From Hysterangium stoloniferum (lineage: Eukaryota > Basidiomycota > Agaricomycetes > Hysterangiales > Hysterangiaceae): 64,000 bases of DNA. The stretch lies in contig WHVD01000126.1 of the NCBI GenBank assembly GCA_015178975.1, positions 124,001 through 188,000 on the forward strand. Direction: 5' to 3'. Below are positions 33,059-45,700 of the stretch, piece by piece. A program made the translations under genes and the position numbers. The stretch's first letter is position 1. Each line of letters begins with the position of its first letter. Under the pieces are notes generated by a model. That model was not told the DNA's origin. It saw only the letters and a program-made list of their open reading frames with translations, and did no database searches.

Positions 33059-33353
33059 CCCTCTTTTGATTGGAATGCATTTGTTGAAGAATTGGAAACA
33101 CATTTTGGCCCATATGACCTGACCAGAGAAGCTGAGAATAGCCTCACCAACCTTTGCATGAAGGACAACCAGCACATCACAGACTATATTGTCCAATTCA
33201 ATAATCTTGTAGCATGTTGCCAATGGGGCAATTCTGCACTCCACCATCAGTTCTAACAGATCCCAGGCATTCACAATCAATTTAAAAATTGATGAAGCAA
33301 CCAGACATTTTGCAACTCCAGAATCCAAGCACATTGCTGACCTAGAAGGTGTC
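33059..33353 (+). pseudogene. gag/pol remnant of element D, left of the element C insertion
   Basis: Gag part FDWNAFVEELETHFGPYD and MKDNQHITDYIVQF, then an internal deletion, then the protease-RT linker INLKIDEATRHFATPE ... DLEGV. The reading continues at 52046 (EKYHDFMDVF) on the other side of element C, with target duplication GTGTC on both sides. Confidence 0.82.
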
Positions 33354-33596
33354 TGTCACGAATCAATTATTTTTCAATAAAGTTGAATAATATTCTACTA
33401 ATCGAACTCGAAAGCCTCGTTCGACGAAGTATATATTCGCCCTGTCGATGAAGTAAGATGCTATTACCAGTCGCGAGAACTCACGGAAGTATTTGTTGAA
33501 GAAGTTACGACAAGATAGATTACTAATATCACTAATATACAGATATTTCAACTGACTTCCCTTGCTCCTTTCATAGCCCTTTTATGCTTTTCGGAC
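33354..33596 (-). repeat. truncated 3' LTR of element C
   Basis: Matches the outer 243 bp of the LTR at 39091-39193 and 51714-51850. It then jumps at 33597 into internal sequence, so the inner LTR part, polypurine tract and probably the first exons of the opposite-strand gene are deleted. Confidence 0.85.
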
Positions 33597-33639
33597 CGTG
33601 AATAGGCCAGCTGGAAAACTGTGTCGAAACCGAAAGAAA

Positions 33640-34037
33640 AGTGGAAACGTGATCGAAGAATCGGAGAACAAGAGCGAAAATGGTAGTCCAGGAATTTGTA
33701 AACTGGGGCAAAGGAAGAATGTCTGTTGCAACATCATGTCAAGAATGTCAAATTTTTCTAGACAGTTGAGAAGGTTGGAGCATCAGTCAGATAATCAGTT
33801 GGAAAAGGAAATAAAAAATTGATTGGTGAAAGGATGTCGAAATTAGAGGAAACTATGGAAGATTTAATCGGTGAGGTTAAAGGGTTCAGAAAGGATTTTT
33901 CGGTTTTGTCGAAGAAATTGGTCAAAAGTGGCGATTTTAGTGAGGAGACTGACATTAGCGTTAATAGTGGAAGATTTAGGGGGGCATGGTTTGATAAGAT
34001 GGCAGAATTGAGAGAGGAAGGAATTGAGGATTTGTAG
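33640..34037 (+). pseudogene. remnant of the opposite-strand accessory gene of element C
   Basis: It occupies the same place as the genes at 11909-13021 and 58602-59600 (between pol and 3' LTR, convergent with pol). Visible pieces are NWGKGRMSV ... SCQECQIFLDS in one frame, then SKLEETMEDLIGEVKGFRKD and MAELREEGIEDL in another. The CX2C resembles the second half of the Zn2Cys6-like motif. Frame changes and the truncated LTR side prevent an exon model. Confidence 0.5.
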
Positions 34038-34150
34038 ATACTTAAAATTTTGATATAATTGATGTTTTGGACGTTTTGATATGTTTTTTCGATTTTGTCG
34101 AATAGATGTTGAAATAAGTGTTGAATGATAGTTGAATGAAATTTTTAATG

Positions 34151-37100
34151 TCATGGAAGATTTGGATATTTTTGATGAAATTCTTCAATAAGGTCGAAAG
34201 CATGTTTGAGATCTTGAGAGCCTAACCACGAAGTTTCTTCATCTGTTCCTTCGTAACCTAACCAAGCAACTAGATATTGTGATGAATCTTTATATCTTTT
34301 ATCGAATTTTGAATCCAAAATTTCTTGAATTTCATATTCGGGTTCTTCTTCAACATAAATTGGTGGAGGAGGAGGTTGTTTTCGATTTGGGAAAGTATTG
34401 GGATAAAACGGTTCTAACATTGAGACGTGAAAGATGGGATGAATTCCTTTGAGATGATTGGGGAGTTTTAATGTATATGAATGAGATCCTGGTTGAGCAA
34501 TGATTTCAAATGGGCCTAATAATTTTTCTGATAATTTTTTTGATGGTTGAGTTGTTTGAATGAAGTCGGATTGTACAAAGACTTGAGAATGGATCGGAAA
34601 GTCGAATGATTCTTTTCGATGTATGTCGGAATATTTTTGATAACATATTTGTGCTTTCTGGATATTTAATTTAAGATCTGTCATATAATCGCGAGCTAGA
34701 TCTTTTTCAGGGTGAATTTCTAACAATGGATGATAACCTTTATTAGCAAAAAATGGTGTTTCACCAGTTGTTTTGGAAGGTGCATTGTTGTAAGTGAATT
34801 CAGCTAAAGGAAGTAATTCGGCCCAATTGTCTTGTTGATAATTGGAATATATTCATAAGTATTGTTCAAAAGTTTGATTGACTCGTTTGGTTTGTCCATC
34901 GCCTTCAGGATGATATCCTGAAGTGAAATGTAATTTCATGTCGAGTACTGTTCCGAGGGATCAAAAAAAATGCAACACGAATTTGGATCCTCGATCAGAA
35001 GTTACATGACTTGGGACTGCATGTTTTGAAAAGACATGTAATATGAAAAGTCGAGCGAGTTTGGGAGCATTGATCATAGTATAAGTTGGAATGAATATTG
35101 CTTGTTTTGAAAGTCGATCAACGATTACGAGTATTGAGTCGTAACCATTCGAGGTTGGTAATTGTTCAATAAAGTCCATCGAGATCGAATGCCATGGTCG
35201 AAGAGGAATTGGAAGTTGCTTAAGTAATCCAACAGGTCGATGTCATGGAGTTTTCGATTTTGTACACATTACACATGATCGAATAAAATTTTGAATATCT
35301 TGTCGGAGTCGTGGCCAAAAGAAATCTCGATATATTGTTCGATATGTTTTCGTTTGACCGAAATGGCCTGCAGTAATATGATTGTGTCATGATTGAAGAA
35401 TTCGAAGTCGGAGAGTTTGATAATTGGGGACATAAATTCTGTTTCAGAAACATAAAAAGTCTTGTTTGTTCTTTTGCCAATCTTCTTCGGTACCATCGGA
35501 AATCTGTCGAATTTTGTTGAGAGTAAATTGATCTTCTTTTTGAGCTTTGAATATATCTTTCAATAGTTGATCTGTATCCATAATGAGAGTAGCTTTTCTG
35601 GCTATTGGAAGATAATATGTTGCACGTAAGGAAGCTTGAATTTGCTCATTCGTAAATACCGGTTGAAGATTAGTCGGATTCTTTTTCGAGTAGTCGGGTT
35701 CATTCGGATAAATGTCATTTCTTCTGGAAAGAACATCTGTTTTAAATTTAGTTTTCCCAGTCGAAATCAAATAATCAAATTAAAGGGCGATAAATATTCT
35801 GCCCATCGAGCTTGTCGTTGGGACAAAATTTGAGTTGTCGCAAAATATTTGAGATTCTTGTGATCCATTAAAACTTCAATTGGTTCTTTTGTTCCTTTGA
35901 AATAATGTCACCAAATTTTGAAAGATTCGAAAATTGCTAATAATTCTTTATCATAAGTGTCGTAGTTAATTTCAGAGGTCGAAAGAGTTCTTGAATGATA
36001 AGCAACTGGATGAATCTCGTTATCGGGAGTCTGCATAGAAAATATTGAAGCTATAGCATGATCAGAAGCATCAGTTTCGAGTATAGGTTTGTAATCTGGA
36101 TTCCAATGAATTAAAATCGGAGCTGTAGTAAATTCTTTTTTCAAATAGTTAAATGCATGTCGACATTTTTCGTTGAAATGCCATTGAACCTTTTTTCGAG
36201 TAAGTTGAGTTAACGGTAAAACAATTTCAGAATAACTTGGAATAAATCTTCGATAGAAATTCGTGAATCCTAAAAATGATTGAATGTCGCGGACTTTTTG
36301 TGGTTCTTGAATAACTTTGATTTTTTCTTTGTCCATATATACGCCTTGAGGAGAAATAACATATCCTAGAAACTCGACACTGTTTTTGTGAAATTCGCAT
36401 TTTTTGGGTTTTGCAAATAATCAATTTTGTCGAAGCCTTCAAAGAACTTCTCGAACTTGTCCTAAATGTTCTTCGAGATTGTCGGAAAATATTAGTATGT
36501 CGTCGAGATAGATAATTACCCAAATGTCAAGTAAATCTGAAAATATTTCATTCATTAATTGTTGAAAGGTTGCTGGAGCGTTGCATAATCCAAAAGGGAT
36601 AACCAAATATTCGAAAGATCCATATCGAGTCCGAAAGGCTGTTTACCACTCATCTCCTGGAGCAATCCTAACTAAATTATAGGCACCATGGAGATCAATT
36701 TTCGTAAAATATTTCGCCATTCGAAGTCGATCCAAAAGATCAGGAATTAAAGGAAGTGGATATTGGTTTTTCTGTGTGATTTTATTAAGTCCTCGATAGT
36801 CGACGCAAAGTCGTAGACTTCCATCTTTCTTCTTAACGAATAAAATTGGTGCACCAGCGGGAGATTGCGACGATTGAATAAACTTCTTTGAAAGGTTCTC
36901 TTGGTAGTACTTGAAGTTCTGTCTCGGATAACGAATAGATTGGGCCCATAGGTGGAATAGTTCCTTCTTCTAATGGGATAGCGTGATCATAACTTCAATG
37001 TTGAGGTAAAGCTTCAGCTTCTTTTTTGTCGAAAATGTCCGAGAAGTTGGAATATTCAGCCGGAACGTTGGGTATGTTGAATGAAGTCGAAGTCATAGTT

Positions 37101-37830
37101 TTTGCACCAGAGGCCTTACAAGTCTTGAAAGATTCATCGCGAATAAAGACCACAAAAGTTTGAGAGTCTTTTGCTTTCACAGCTTGTAAGAAAGTCTTCT
37201 GATTGACTATATTGATATTCGGATTAATAGTCTTGGATTTTGATTCTTCTCGGATTTTCTCAGATGTCGATGAATGACTCGCTGAGGTCGAAGCATGCTT
37301 CTCTTCCGATAATGTTTCGATTGACGGTTGAATCAGATTCGGATTTGTTGAAGGTGTCGAAGTAGGTTCGAACCATATATGGCCAGATTGCCAGTCAATC
37401 GCAGGATTGTATTGCTTCAGCCAGTTGAGTCCTAATACCACTTGACAAGACGAGTCGAGATTGGTTAAAAAGAATTGTAATTCTTGAATTTGCCTGGATG
37501 GAAAGTAAACTTGTAATGTAGTCATATACATGATTTGTCCTGATGTCAGAGTTGATCCGTCAATTAATTTTAATGATAACGAATTTTTCAATTGATCGAA
37601 AGATAGATTATTTTGTCATGCAAACGTTTTGTCCATAAAAAGATGACTAGATCCTGAATCAATTAATGCTTTCATTTTCGGAATTTTTCTCAATTTAAGT
37701 TCAATAATTAAAGAATCAGAAATTGTTACCACTTGTAATATTACACAGGAATATTTTTCGGCTTGATCGAGTCTTCTTCGATACTCTTCACACACCTGAA
37801 GAGTATCCCTTTTCAATTTTCCAATTTAAC
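34151..37830 (-). pseudogene. pol: pol of element C: protease, RT, RNase H, integrase, chromodomain
   Basis: Protease ALIDSGSSH near 37670 keeps D-S-G. RT lies at about 36990-36350 with [11 protein letters not shown] near 36510, and RNase H near 36100-35850 (LETDASDHAI, DKELLAIFESF). Integrase has MDFIEQLPTS and TSDRGSKF, but the catalytic Glu position reads GQTKRVN, so Glu is replaced by Lys. A chromodomain lies near 34320-34160 (YLVAWLGYEGTDEETSW). TGA codons at 37616, 35908, 34961 and elsewhere stand where Arg is usual; one TAA stands in RT near 36645. Not functional as it stands. Pol is in the -1 frame relative to gag at their junction near 37813. Confidence 0.9.
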
Positions 37831-38925
37831 ATTCGATGTTTGATTTGACTGGTCGGATTGAGTTGTCGAATCTTGGACTTCAACGATTTGTCCTTTTGCA
37901 ATTTGATGAGTTTTTCTTTTTGGGAAATCCCTCGCCGAATGACCTTTCTCTCCACATAATATACATAACCCTTCTTTAAATCTTCTGTCTCGTTCGGCAG
38001 GAAGTAATCGTCCATCAGGTCCTAAAATTGTCAAAGATGGTTTTGCTTGAGTCGAAGGCCTAAATGTTCTTGAAGTTGAAGTTGTCGGTTTTGAAGTCGA
38101 AGGTGTTCGTGATGTCGAAGGATAAGTCGTAGGTGTCGTCGATTGTCTTCTTTCAAATCTTCACGGAGTTGAACTTGATTCTGTTTCGCATTGTCGTTCA
38201 TTCTCTCGCATCCAATAATGAGAATCGAGTCGAAGAGCTGCCGTTCGCAGTTCGGCAAAACTTTCGGGCTGAACTTGAAGCTTCACTATTTCATCCTTAA
38301 TTCAATTTGGAAGTCCTTTATAAAATCGTCATCGTAAAGCGAATTTGTCATATCGAGTTTGAGCAGCGAGACTTGTAAATTGAATCGAATACTTTGCAAC
38401 ATGATGATGAGCTTTTATTCGAAGATTATCGAGTTTTTCTTCGGCTTCTCCTTCTGCATCAATTTCTCCAAACTGAGCATATAATTCATCTAGAAATTCG
38501 AGATAATCCACAAGGAAAGATGGCGGAGGAATTGGGGGATTTAATAAAAAAGGTTGCCACCACTCTTGAGCCATTTTCCGGAAATACAAAGTTACCATTG
38601 TAATTTTTGATTGATTGGATTCAAACGATTTTGGTCGAGATCGAAAGACTATTTCACATTGAGCGATAAAATTCTTCAGCATCAAAGGTTCTTCTCCAGT
38701 AAACTCTTCGGGCTTATTCACTGTGATTTCAGGTTCCTTCGAAGACATCTGGTCCTTCAATACTTTTCCGAGTGCATCTCCAAAATGTTGAAACATTGTT
38801 TCATCATCAGACGTAACAGGTTCAGGAGGTAGAGACTCAGGCAAAGGCGTTAAAGGAGATTCAAATTCTTGAATTGGCAAGATCGGCTCTTCTTGAACTT
38901 CTTCGGGTTCTCGGGTTGAAGACAT
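37813..38925 (-). pseudogene. gag: gag of element C
   Basis: Starts MSSTREPEEVQEE at 38925. Capsid-like region with EEFTGEEPLMLKNFIAQCE and LYAQFGEID, then TGA at 38329 (Arg expected) and two more in-frame TGA codons. A knuckle-like CILCGEKGHSARDF follows near 37970, whose last ligand is Phe instead of Cys. The frame ends at 37813, overlapping the pol frame. Confidence 0.85.
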
Positions 38926-39077
38926 CGCAGTTCTTCTAGTTTTGGTTAAAGGAGAAACTGGAATTCATGATGGCCAAATAACTCTCGGCGAAGGAGTGGG
39001 AGCCACAGATTGGAGTGCTGTGGAACTTGATGCATTGGTAGTCTCAGATCATGTCCTGGGCTTCATCAACAGTTGAT

Positions 39078-39088
39078 AGTCGAAATAT
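39078..39088 (-). promoter_or_regulatory. self-primer binding site of element C
   Basis: Minus strand ATATTTCGACT, 2 nt after the LTR (spacer GT), is the exact 11-nt complement of the LTR site at 51799-51809. Same geometry as elements A and E. Confidence 0.72.
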
Positions 39089-39090
39089 AC

Positions 39091-39193
39091 TGTCACGAAT
39101 CGATTATTATTCAATAAAGTCGAATAATATTCTACTAATCGAACTCGAAAGCCTCGTTCGACGAAGTATATATTTGCCCTGTCGATGAAGTAA
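39091..39193 (-). repeat. 5' LTR of element C, left piece
   Basis: Begins (plus strand) TGTCACGAATCG. It is cut at the GTAAG target site by element B and resumes at 51714. Confidence 0.9.
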
Positions 39194-39194
39194 G

Positions 39195-39790
39195 TGTGAG
39201 AGGTATGGTGAAATACACTCAGGAAATATAGTCGGATGAGCTCTTACTATATTCCCTTTATTATTTCTGTTTTCTCTCTTTTATTATATATCTATAATTA
39301 GTTCGACGACCTATGTATGCGGTACATCGACTCTTGTGGGTGCACACACGCCAGACTTATGTATTCTAGCACCTGTAGTTTAGAACTCAGACACTTTTAC
39401 ACCGCAACCACGACTTACCCAGACACCTGTTAGTGTCCTGTAAGTTGTGATTGGTGTATCGTCTCGACCGTCACAGACGGGCTTTAGCTATCTACTCAAT
39501 CTGAGTTTCGAACTGTACCAGTTGAAACTCAATCCTTATCTCAACCCATGTGGACTACATCCACGCTACTCTATTATTCGACTCTCTAGTTACTCTACTT
39601 TGCACTTGAGCAGTCGTTCAGAATCACACTTAACAGTCGATTCTACTTATTCGTTCTAGCTCTCCACCTACTTTAGATAGCTACTTCTCTCTACCGTATT
39701 GAACTAAGCAGTCAATACATCCTGGTATCGTACCTAAACGGTCGATATTATTCGTATATAGAACGGTTAGAACTTCCACCACTCTTCACA
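39195..39790 (+). repeat. 5' LTR of element B
   Basis: 596 bp, TGTGAGAGG ... CTCTTCACA. It lacks about 35 bp present in the 3' LTR and in the solo LTR at 23466. The loss lies between two copies of cagtcaatac and is consistent with slippage or recombination. Confidence 0.95.
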
Positions 39791-39791
39791 G

Positions 39792-39809
39792 TGGTGATCC
39801 GGGCTGGAC
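39792..39809 (+). promoter_or_regulatory. candidate tRNA primer binding site of element B
   Basis: TGGTGATCCGGGCTGGAC begins one base after the LTR. TGG is the complement of a tRNA CCA end. The matching tRNA was not identified. No 11-nt self-complement was noticed here. Confidence 0.5.
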
Positions 39810-39868
39810 CGCTCTTTCCCTACGAAGAAAAAACGCTATCTTACGACTATAAGCTTCTAAGCACATAA

Positions 39869-42241
39869 ATGACTACTGGCAAGAACCAAACGTTGAGACC
39901 TTCGATGACCCCGAGTAATTCAAAACCTCGTCAAAGACCTGCAAGTCTGGAACCACCCCGTAACGTCACCATGAGGAAGTCTTTGTTGACTTTTCAAAAA
40001 CCAGTTCTTCCTGGGAGTCCTCCCGGAGCAGCAGCTGGACCGTCAACGGATACCCCCCCAAGTCCACGTGAAGAATGTCTGTCGACTGAGCAGTCAAACA
40101 TTCCAGGAGCTAACATCGAGACTACCCATGCTCCCGAACCCGTTCTCTCGTTCCCGTCTAGACAGGTCATCCTTAAGCAATTCTTTGGGGGTCATATGGT
40201 TTACACTCAACCCATCGACTTACAATGGGAAGCGTACTACGCCGATCGAATACCTGCAGATCAGGTTACTCCCTTCGTGGAGGAGTACAATACGGATTAC
40301 CCTCTTCTACCGGCGACTGTAGCAGTCTGGTTAGGTCATTATCAGGCCATTTTATCGGTGCAAGATCTATTCACGCAACCTGGAACCCTTGAGGACCTGA
40401 CCCACTCGATTCCTGAATGGTTGAGTGAGGTTACTTCTGTTATGGAAGAAGGAAGGACAATTCTTAAGCAAGAAGTGTTCTCTTTATTTCTCGAAGCGCT
40501 CCGCACACACGATGACGCGTTGCAAATCCTTCACGTCCTGCTCGGTGGGGATCACATCGTCCCCAAAGTTGACTACCAGTATATATACATCCGGATGTTG
40601 GAGGAGTCTCTTAACGGGATCACTCGGAATTCTTCGTTTGCGTATTTTACTTTAAGGGGTCGGTTAAGGTGAAATCAGAGGAGACTTGATAAGATGGTTT
40701 TGGAAGTGCTCTACCCTTATGGTGATTCCATCCAGGTACCTGATTCACCCATCTCCACAACCAGTTCGTTTGTTCGTACCCTGAATGGGTCTCCCGACAC
40801 TCGTTTCCTTCATTCGCTCAATCATCCCATTATTTTGCAAGACTTCCCGTCAGATATGAGGATGCAAGTTGCAGAACGTCTTCAGGAAAAGGGAATGGAA
40901 ATCTGCACTCCCCTCTATCAACCTCAACCTTGTCGACCTTTGAATACGGCCGAAATCGAAAGAGGAATCGTGATGGAACCTAGCCCTACCCCCCATCAGG
41001 GAATTCACCATTCTCACGTTGCATTCGAATGAATTCCGAGTAATTCTAATGTCGGTGATCAACAAACTGGGACTAGAAATCGATCAGTCGCCAACAGGGG
41101 TCGACTGTCTTTCTCTACTGCATTCACCGAGGGTATAGCTGGTCAAGTTGCTGGTCGAGGATCGCTGAATCCAGTTGATCCCCGCCATTCCCTGCCGATC
41201 TCCTTGAACTTCTTTCTGCCATCAGGAGGACCCTCTAGTCATTCATCTGGGAGTTCTAGTGCCTCAAGCTATGGAGGGAATTTGGGATGTGGGGGGTGTT
41301 ACGGTAGAGTACCTAACTCTCCCTTTCAAACTCCGATGCAGCCTCGAGCCAGCGTGCCTATTGATGACTTACCTAAGGATAAAAGGATCGCTCTTAACAC
41401 CAACAACATCAAGATAAAATGGTCAGACCTTCCCGAATACGATGGAACTCAATCCAAGGCATTGGATTACATCATGGATATTATGAGTCTCTCGGAGATC
41501 TCAGACTCCATGAGCACATTGTTGGGAGTCACTCTGCCAAGATGACTCACTGGCGATGCCAAGATCTAGTGGAGCACCCTAGACCGTGAACATCACACTG
41601 AATTCAGTCGATCTCACAGATCGTTTCTTTGGGGCATCGTAGAAGGATTACTTGGAACTCATTGGCACAAATCCTTAGCTCTAGAATGGGAAGTCATGAA
41701 ATTTTGACAGGCCGGTCACAATCGTGAGACACCCGTTCATTACATTCAGTGGAGGGTCAAGCTCTATCGATTCTTGTATGGGTTCCGCCAAAACTGAAAG
41801 GACGAAACGTGCAGACTCATCCTGACGCTGCCCACGGAATGGCTTTACCTTCTACAGGGACAATCTATCGACGACATCATGAGCCTGCAGACTTATGCGA
41901 ACAATTTACAAGAGGCTCTGATTAATGCTTGGGTTCAAATGCATCAAGAGTGTTATCGGTTTCAGAAACCCAGAGTCATGATCGCCGAGCAAGACAAGTC
42001 AGATCCCTGGCATGAGGAAGAACACTCTGGAGGAATCGACCCCACTAATCAAGGCCATGTCCTCCTCGGCGAACTCAAGGATAAAACCATCCCTAGGAGA
42101 TCGAACGCGAAACAGGGTAAGAAACATGGCAAGTTCTTTTTCGAACGAAGTGACAAGAAAAGCGTCGCCAAACCCCCAAAGGAGTGTTGGATTTGCGGGA
42201 GTTTAGAGCATTTCAAGATCGACTGCCCCCATGCGGGCAGG
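39869..42241 (+). pseudogene. gag: gag region of element B
   Basis: Starts MTTGKNQTLRPSMTP at 39869 and stays in one frame to 42241 except for in-frame stops: TGA at 40670, 41030, 41543 and near 41706 and 41795, and a TAG near 41569. About 790 codons. It has a Pro/Ser-rich N-terminus, then a capsid-like region near 41400-41900 (IKIKWSDLPEYDGTQ). It ends in a CX2CX4HX4C knuckle (CWICGSLEHFKIDC) near 42188-42228. Much longer than the gag of elements A and C. It is then split by a solo LTR. Confidence 0.82.
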
Positions 42242-42731
42242 TGTCACGAATTGAATTTTACTCAATAAAGTCGAATAAACAATCAAAGAATATTCAATAA
42301 TATCAAATAAAGATGCCTCATTTGATGAAGTATTAATTCGTCCTGTTGATAAAGCACGAGGCAAAGATAGGACACAGAGGCTCACGAATAAATAAGTCAA
42401 AGAAGGACTCGGAAAAGTTCAACAATTATGTAATACAGTAATAATATAATATAATACAGGTTTTCTGACTGACTTCCTTTGTTCCTATCATTGCCCTTAT
42501 ATACTATATATCATTTACCTATGATGATAATATGATATCAAAGTGAAATCATCAATGACATCAAACTGAGACAAGTCGAAGATATTCAATATTGTTGAAG
42601 ATATTGTCAAAGAATAGTCGAATTGGAAGTCGAGTTGGAAGTCGAGTTGGAAAGTCGAAGGAATGTCGAAGAAATGTCGAAGAAATATTAAATTGAATAT
42701 TATTGAAATTTGAGTTTGTACGTTCGTGACA
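42242..42731 (+). repeat. solo LTR, C family, between gag and pol of element B
   Basis: 490 bp, TGTCACGAATTG ... GTTCGTGACA, duplications GCAGG at 42237-42241 and 42732-42736. LTR plus duplication is 495 bp, a multiple of 3, so the gag-pol frame is the same on both sides. Orientation is uncertain because both ends look alike. Confidence 0.93.
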
Positions 42732-42736
42732 GCAGG

Positions 42737-45700
42737 ATGTCGCACTATGTCTCTATTAACAAATGCTCTGCGCAGAACCCAATGGAGGAGGTGGAGGATC
42801 AAAGGGCTTATGAAACAGTTTATGGATTAAGCATACAGGGACAAGTACATAACATTGATGAGGAATCGATTTTCATTTCTGTCTACCTTCCTCAGTCAGA
42901 GGACGACATCGTTTCAGACGTGAATGCATCTTCGAATGAGAACAAGACATCACAAGTTTATGTTTCTATATCAGACCGTGATTTTCTCGAGAAAGGAGAC
43001 TGGCTAGACGCTCATCGTCAGAACTGTGAAGGTCTGACTGAGACGAGAGTTTTATCGCGACCTGAACCTCCCACCATTGAGGAAATTGTCGACGAGGAAG
43101 CATTTGTGAACCGATCTAAGGAAATAAGTCAGACCTACATTATAGAAGACCCCTCTGAGTCAGAGGGATCGGAGGAGGAGAGCTTCCCCTTCGACCCAGG
43201 GCAATTACCCGACTTAATTCCTTGCAATGAGTCAGACTCTGAAGCAGACGACTCTATTTCGAACGCCACTCCCAAGGTACCTAACGGTAGATGTATCAGG
43301 AGGAACGTCAAACTGGCTACAAGAAAAGAAAGCAAAAGACCTAGAGTCCAATACCCTCGATCCAGTCGGCTTATGAAGGAGGATTCGACTATTATCTATT
43401 GCAGAAGGGGCCCTCCAGGTGGATATTCCAGTATTGGGATTTCAGCATTACACGTCTACGGACACGTAGGGAACTCAGAAGCCTCAAATCCTATTAAAAT
43501 CAGGCTGGACACTGGGGCCGACCTCTCCTTAATTTTGGAGGACTTCTATAAGGAACTAGAGGACCGCCCTAAGCTCAAGCAAGGACTCAAGCTGTGCCTC
43601 GTACAACTTACCGGTAATGCCAAAGTATTAGGATACGTCAACGTCCCCATTTATATCAAGGACGACACTGGTATGCTCCTTAAATTTACTGCCGAAATGT
43701 ATGTTGTCTGAGGTATGACTGTCCCGATTCTTCTTGGAGAAGACTTTCATGTGAACTATGAGATTGGGACACTACAAGACCAACCGCTGGGCTCCAGATT
43801 GATTTTGCCCAGGAGAGCAGGATCTATCCGCAGCCTTTAGCCTTTTTAATTAGCAAGATCCCCCTTGAGGAACTAGCCAATGACTCACCTGAATTGACTT
43901 CCAAACCAGACAAAGGAGTGCGTACTGAAAGAGTCGCACGGGCCTTGCAGGATTGTACTATAGAACTGGAATCGGCTCGATTAGTACCAATCTTTGTAGG
44001 AGATCTTATTGGTGACCAATGGATAGTCGAGGGAGTTGTCTTGCAGAATGACGATGGGAGTATACTAGCTGCTCCTACCACCACCATCTCTAGGGAACAT
44101 GCCACGATACCTCTCGCTAATCCCTCTCTGATGCCAAGAATCATTAGACGAGGGGAAACCGTTGGATTAATTCATGACGCGAACAAATAGGCCCAGACCC
44201 CTAGATCTTTGACTGAGAAAGCATCGATGCAGTCAACGGCAACCAAGATCACCCATCTCGTCGAGAGTCTATCAAGAATAGAAGAGGAGCATGTCCTTAA
44301 TCCTCAATCTTCCGGACTGCCCCCAGAATGGGAACTCGCAGACGATTTCGACCCGGCAGGCCCTAAAACATCAGAGGTTGCCACCATGGAAACATTTCGT
44401 GCGGAAGATCTGCATAAGCTGGTTAACTTAGGACCTGACATCCCTACCGATGTCTCCTCCCGCTTGGAGTCAGTATTAACTAAGAACGTCCTAGCCTTCA
44501 GAGTAGATGGGCGATTGGGACAAGTAGATGTCAAGGTCAATGTCCCATTGAAAGAGGGTGCGCAACCTATTTCAATGTCAATGTTTCCAACCTCCCCAGC
44601 TAATAGGAAAGTCATTGATGAACAAATGGATACTTGGTTCCAACAGGGAGTAATTGAACCGTCCAAGAGTCCTTGGGGGGCGCCAGCCTTTGTCATCTAT
44701 CGCAACGGGAAACCACAAGTAGTGATCGACTATAGAAAATTGAACAGCCTAACAGTTCCCGACGAATTTCCACTGCCACGCCAGTCGGAAATCATACAAG
44801 CGCTCTCGGGCTCCAACATCTTATCTTCCTTTGATGCACTAGCTGGTTTTACCCAACTTGAAATGTTAGAGGAAGACAAGCCGAAGACCGCCTTCAGATC
44901 CCATTGAGGACTGTGGCAATTCAGGAGAATGCCCTTTGGACTTCGTAATGGGCCTTCTATATTCCAAAGGGTTATGCAAACCGTACTTGCACCTTACTTA
45001 TGGATATTCTGCCTAGTTTATATTGATGACATCGTGATCTTTTCTAAGACATGGGACGATCATCTAGAACATTTAGACCAGGTTCTACAAGCCATAATTG
45101 CAGCGGGAATCACTCTCTCGCCAAAAAAGTGTTACGTGGGGTATAATTCAATTCTACTACTAGGACATAAGGTGTCTAGACTCGGCTTTTCGACCCATCA
45201 AGAAAAGGTCGCCGCTATATTAGAATTAGCTACACCTTCTAAGATAGCAGATCTTCAACATTTTCTAGGGATGGTTCTGTACTTCTCTGCTTATATACCA
45301 TTTTACTCCTGGACGGTTGCTCCACTTTTCAACCTCTTGAAGAAAGGAGTTCGTTGGAATTGGGATTCTGAACAAGCCCGAGCTTTTGAAGACATCAAAG
45401 TTGCGTTGAGTTCGGCTCCAGTACTTGGACACCCTGCGAGCGGTATGCCTTATAGGTTATACACAGATGCTTCGGACTTCGCGCTGGGATGTTGTCTCCA
45501 ACAAATACAGAAAATGACGCTTAAGGACCTAAAGGATACGAAAGTTTATGCCCAAGCAAGAGCAGCCTTCGATCAATCACGAGACGTGCCCATCTTTGTT
45601 ACTCATTATAAAACCAAGGAGCCGGAATTCACCTGGACGGATTCCTGGGCCACAGATTTTGACGACACCAGTATCACGGTCGAATGTGTTATCGCCTATT

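Noticed and set aside
40850-41065. Short minus-strand frame in element B gag
   Set aside because: Shadow frame without support.
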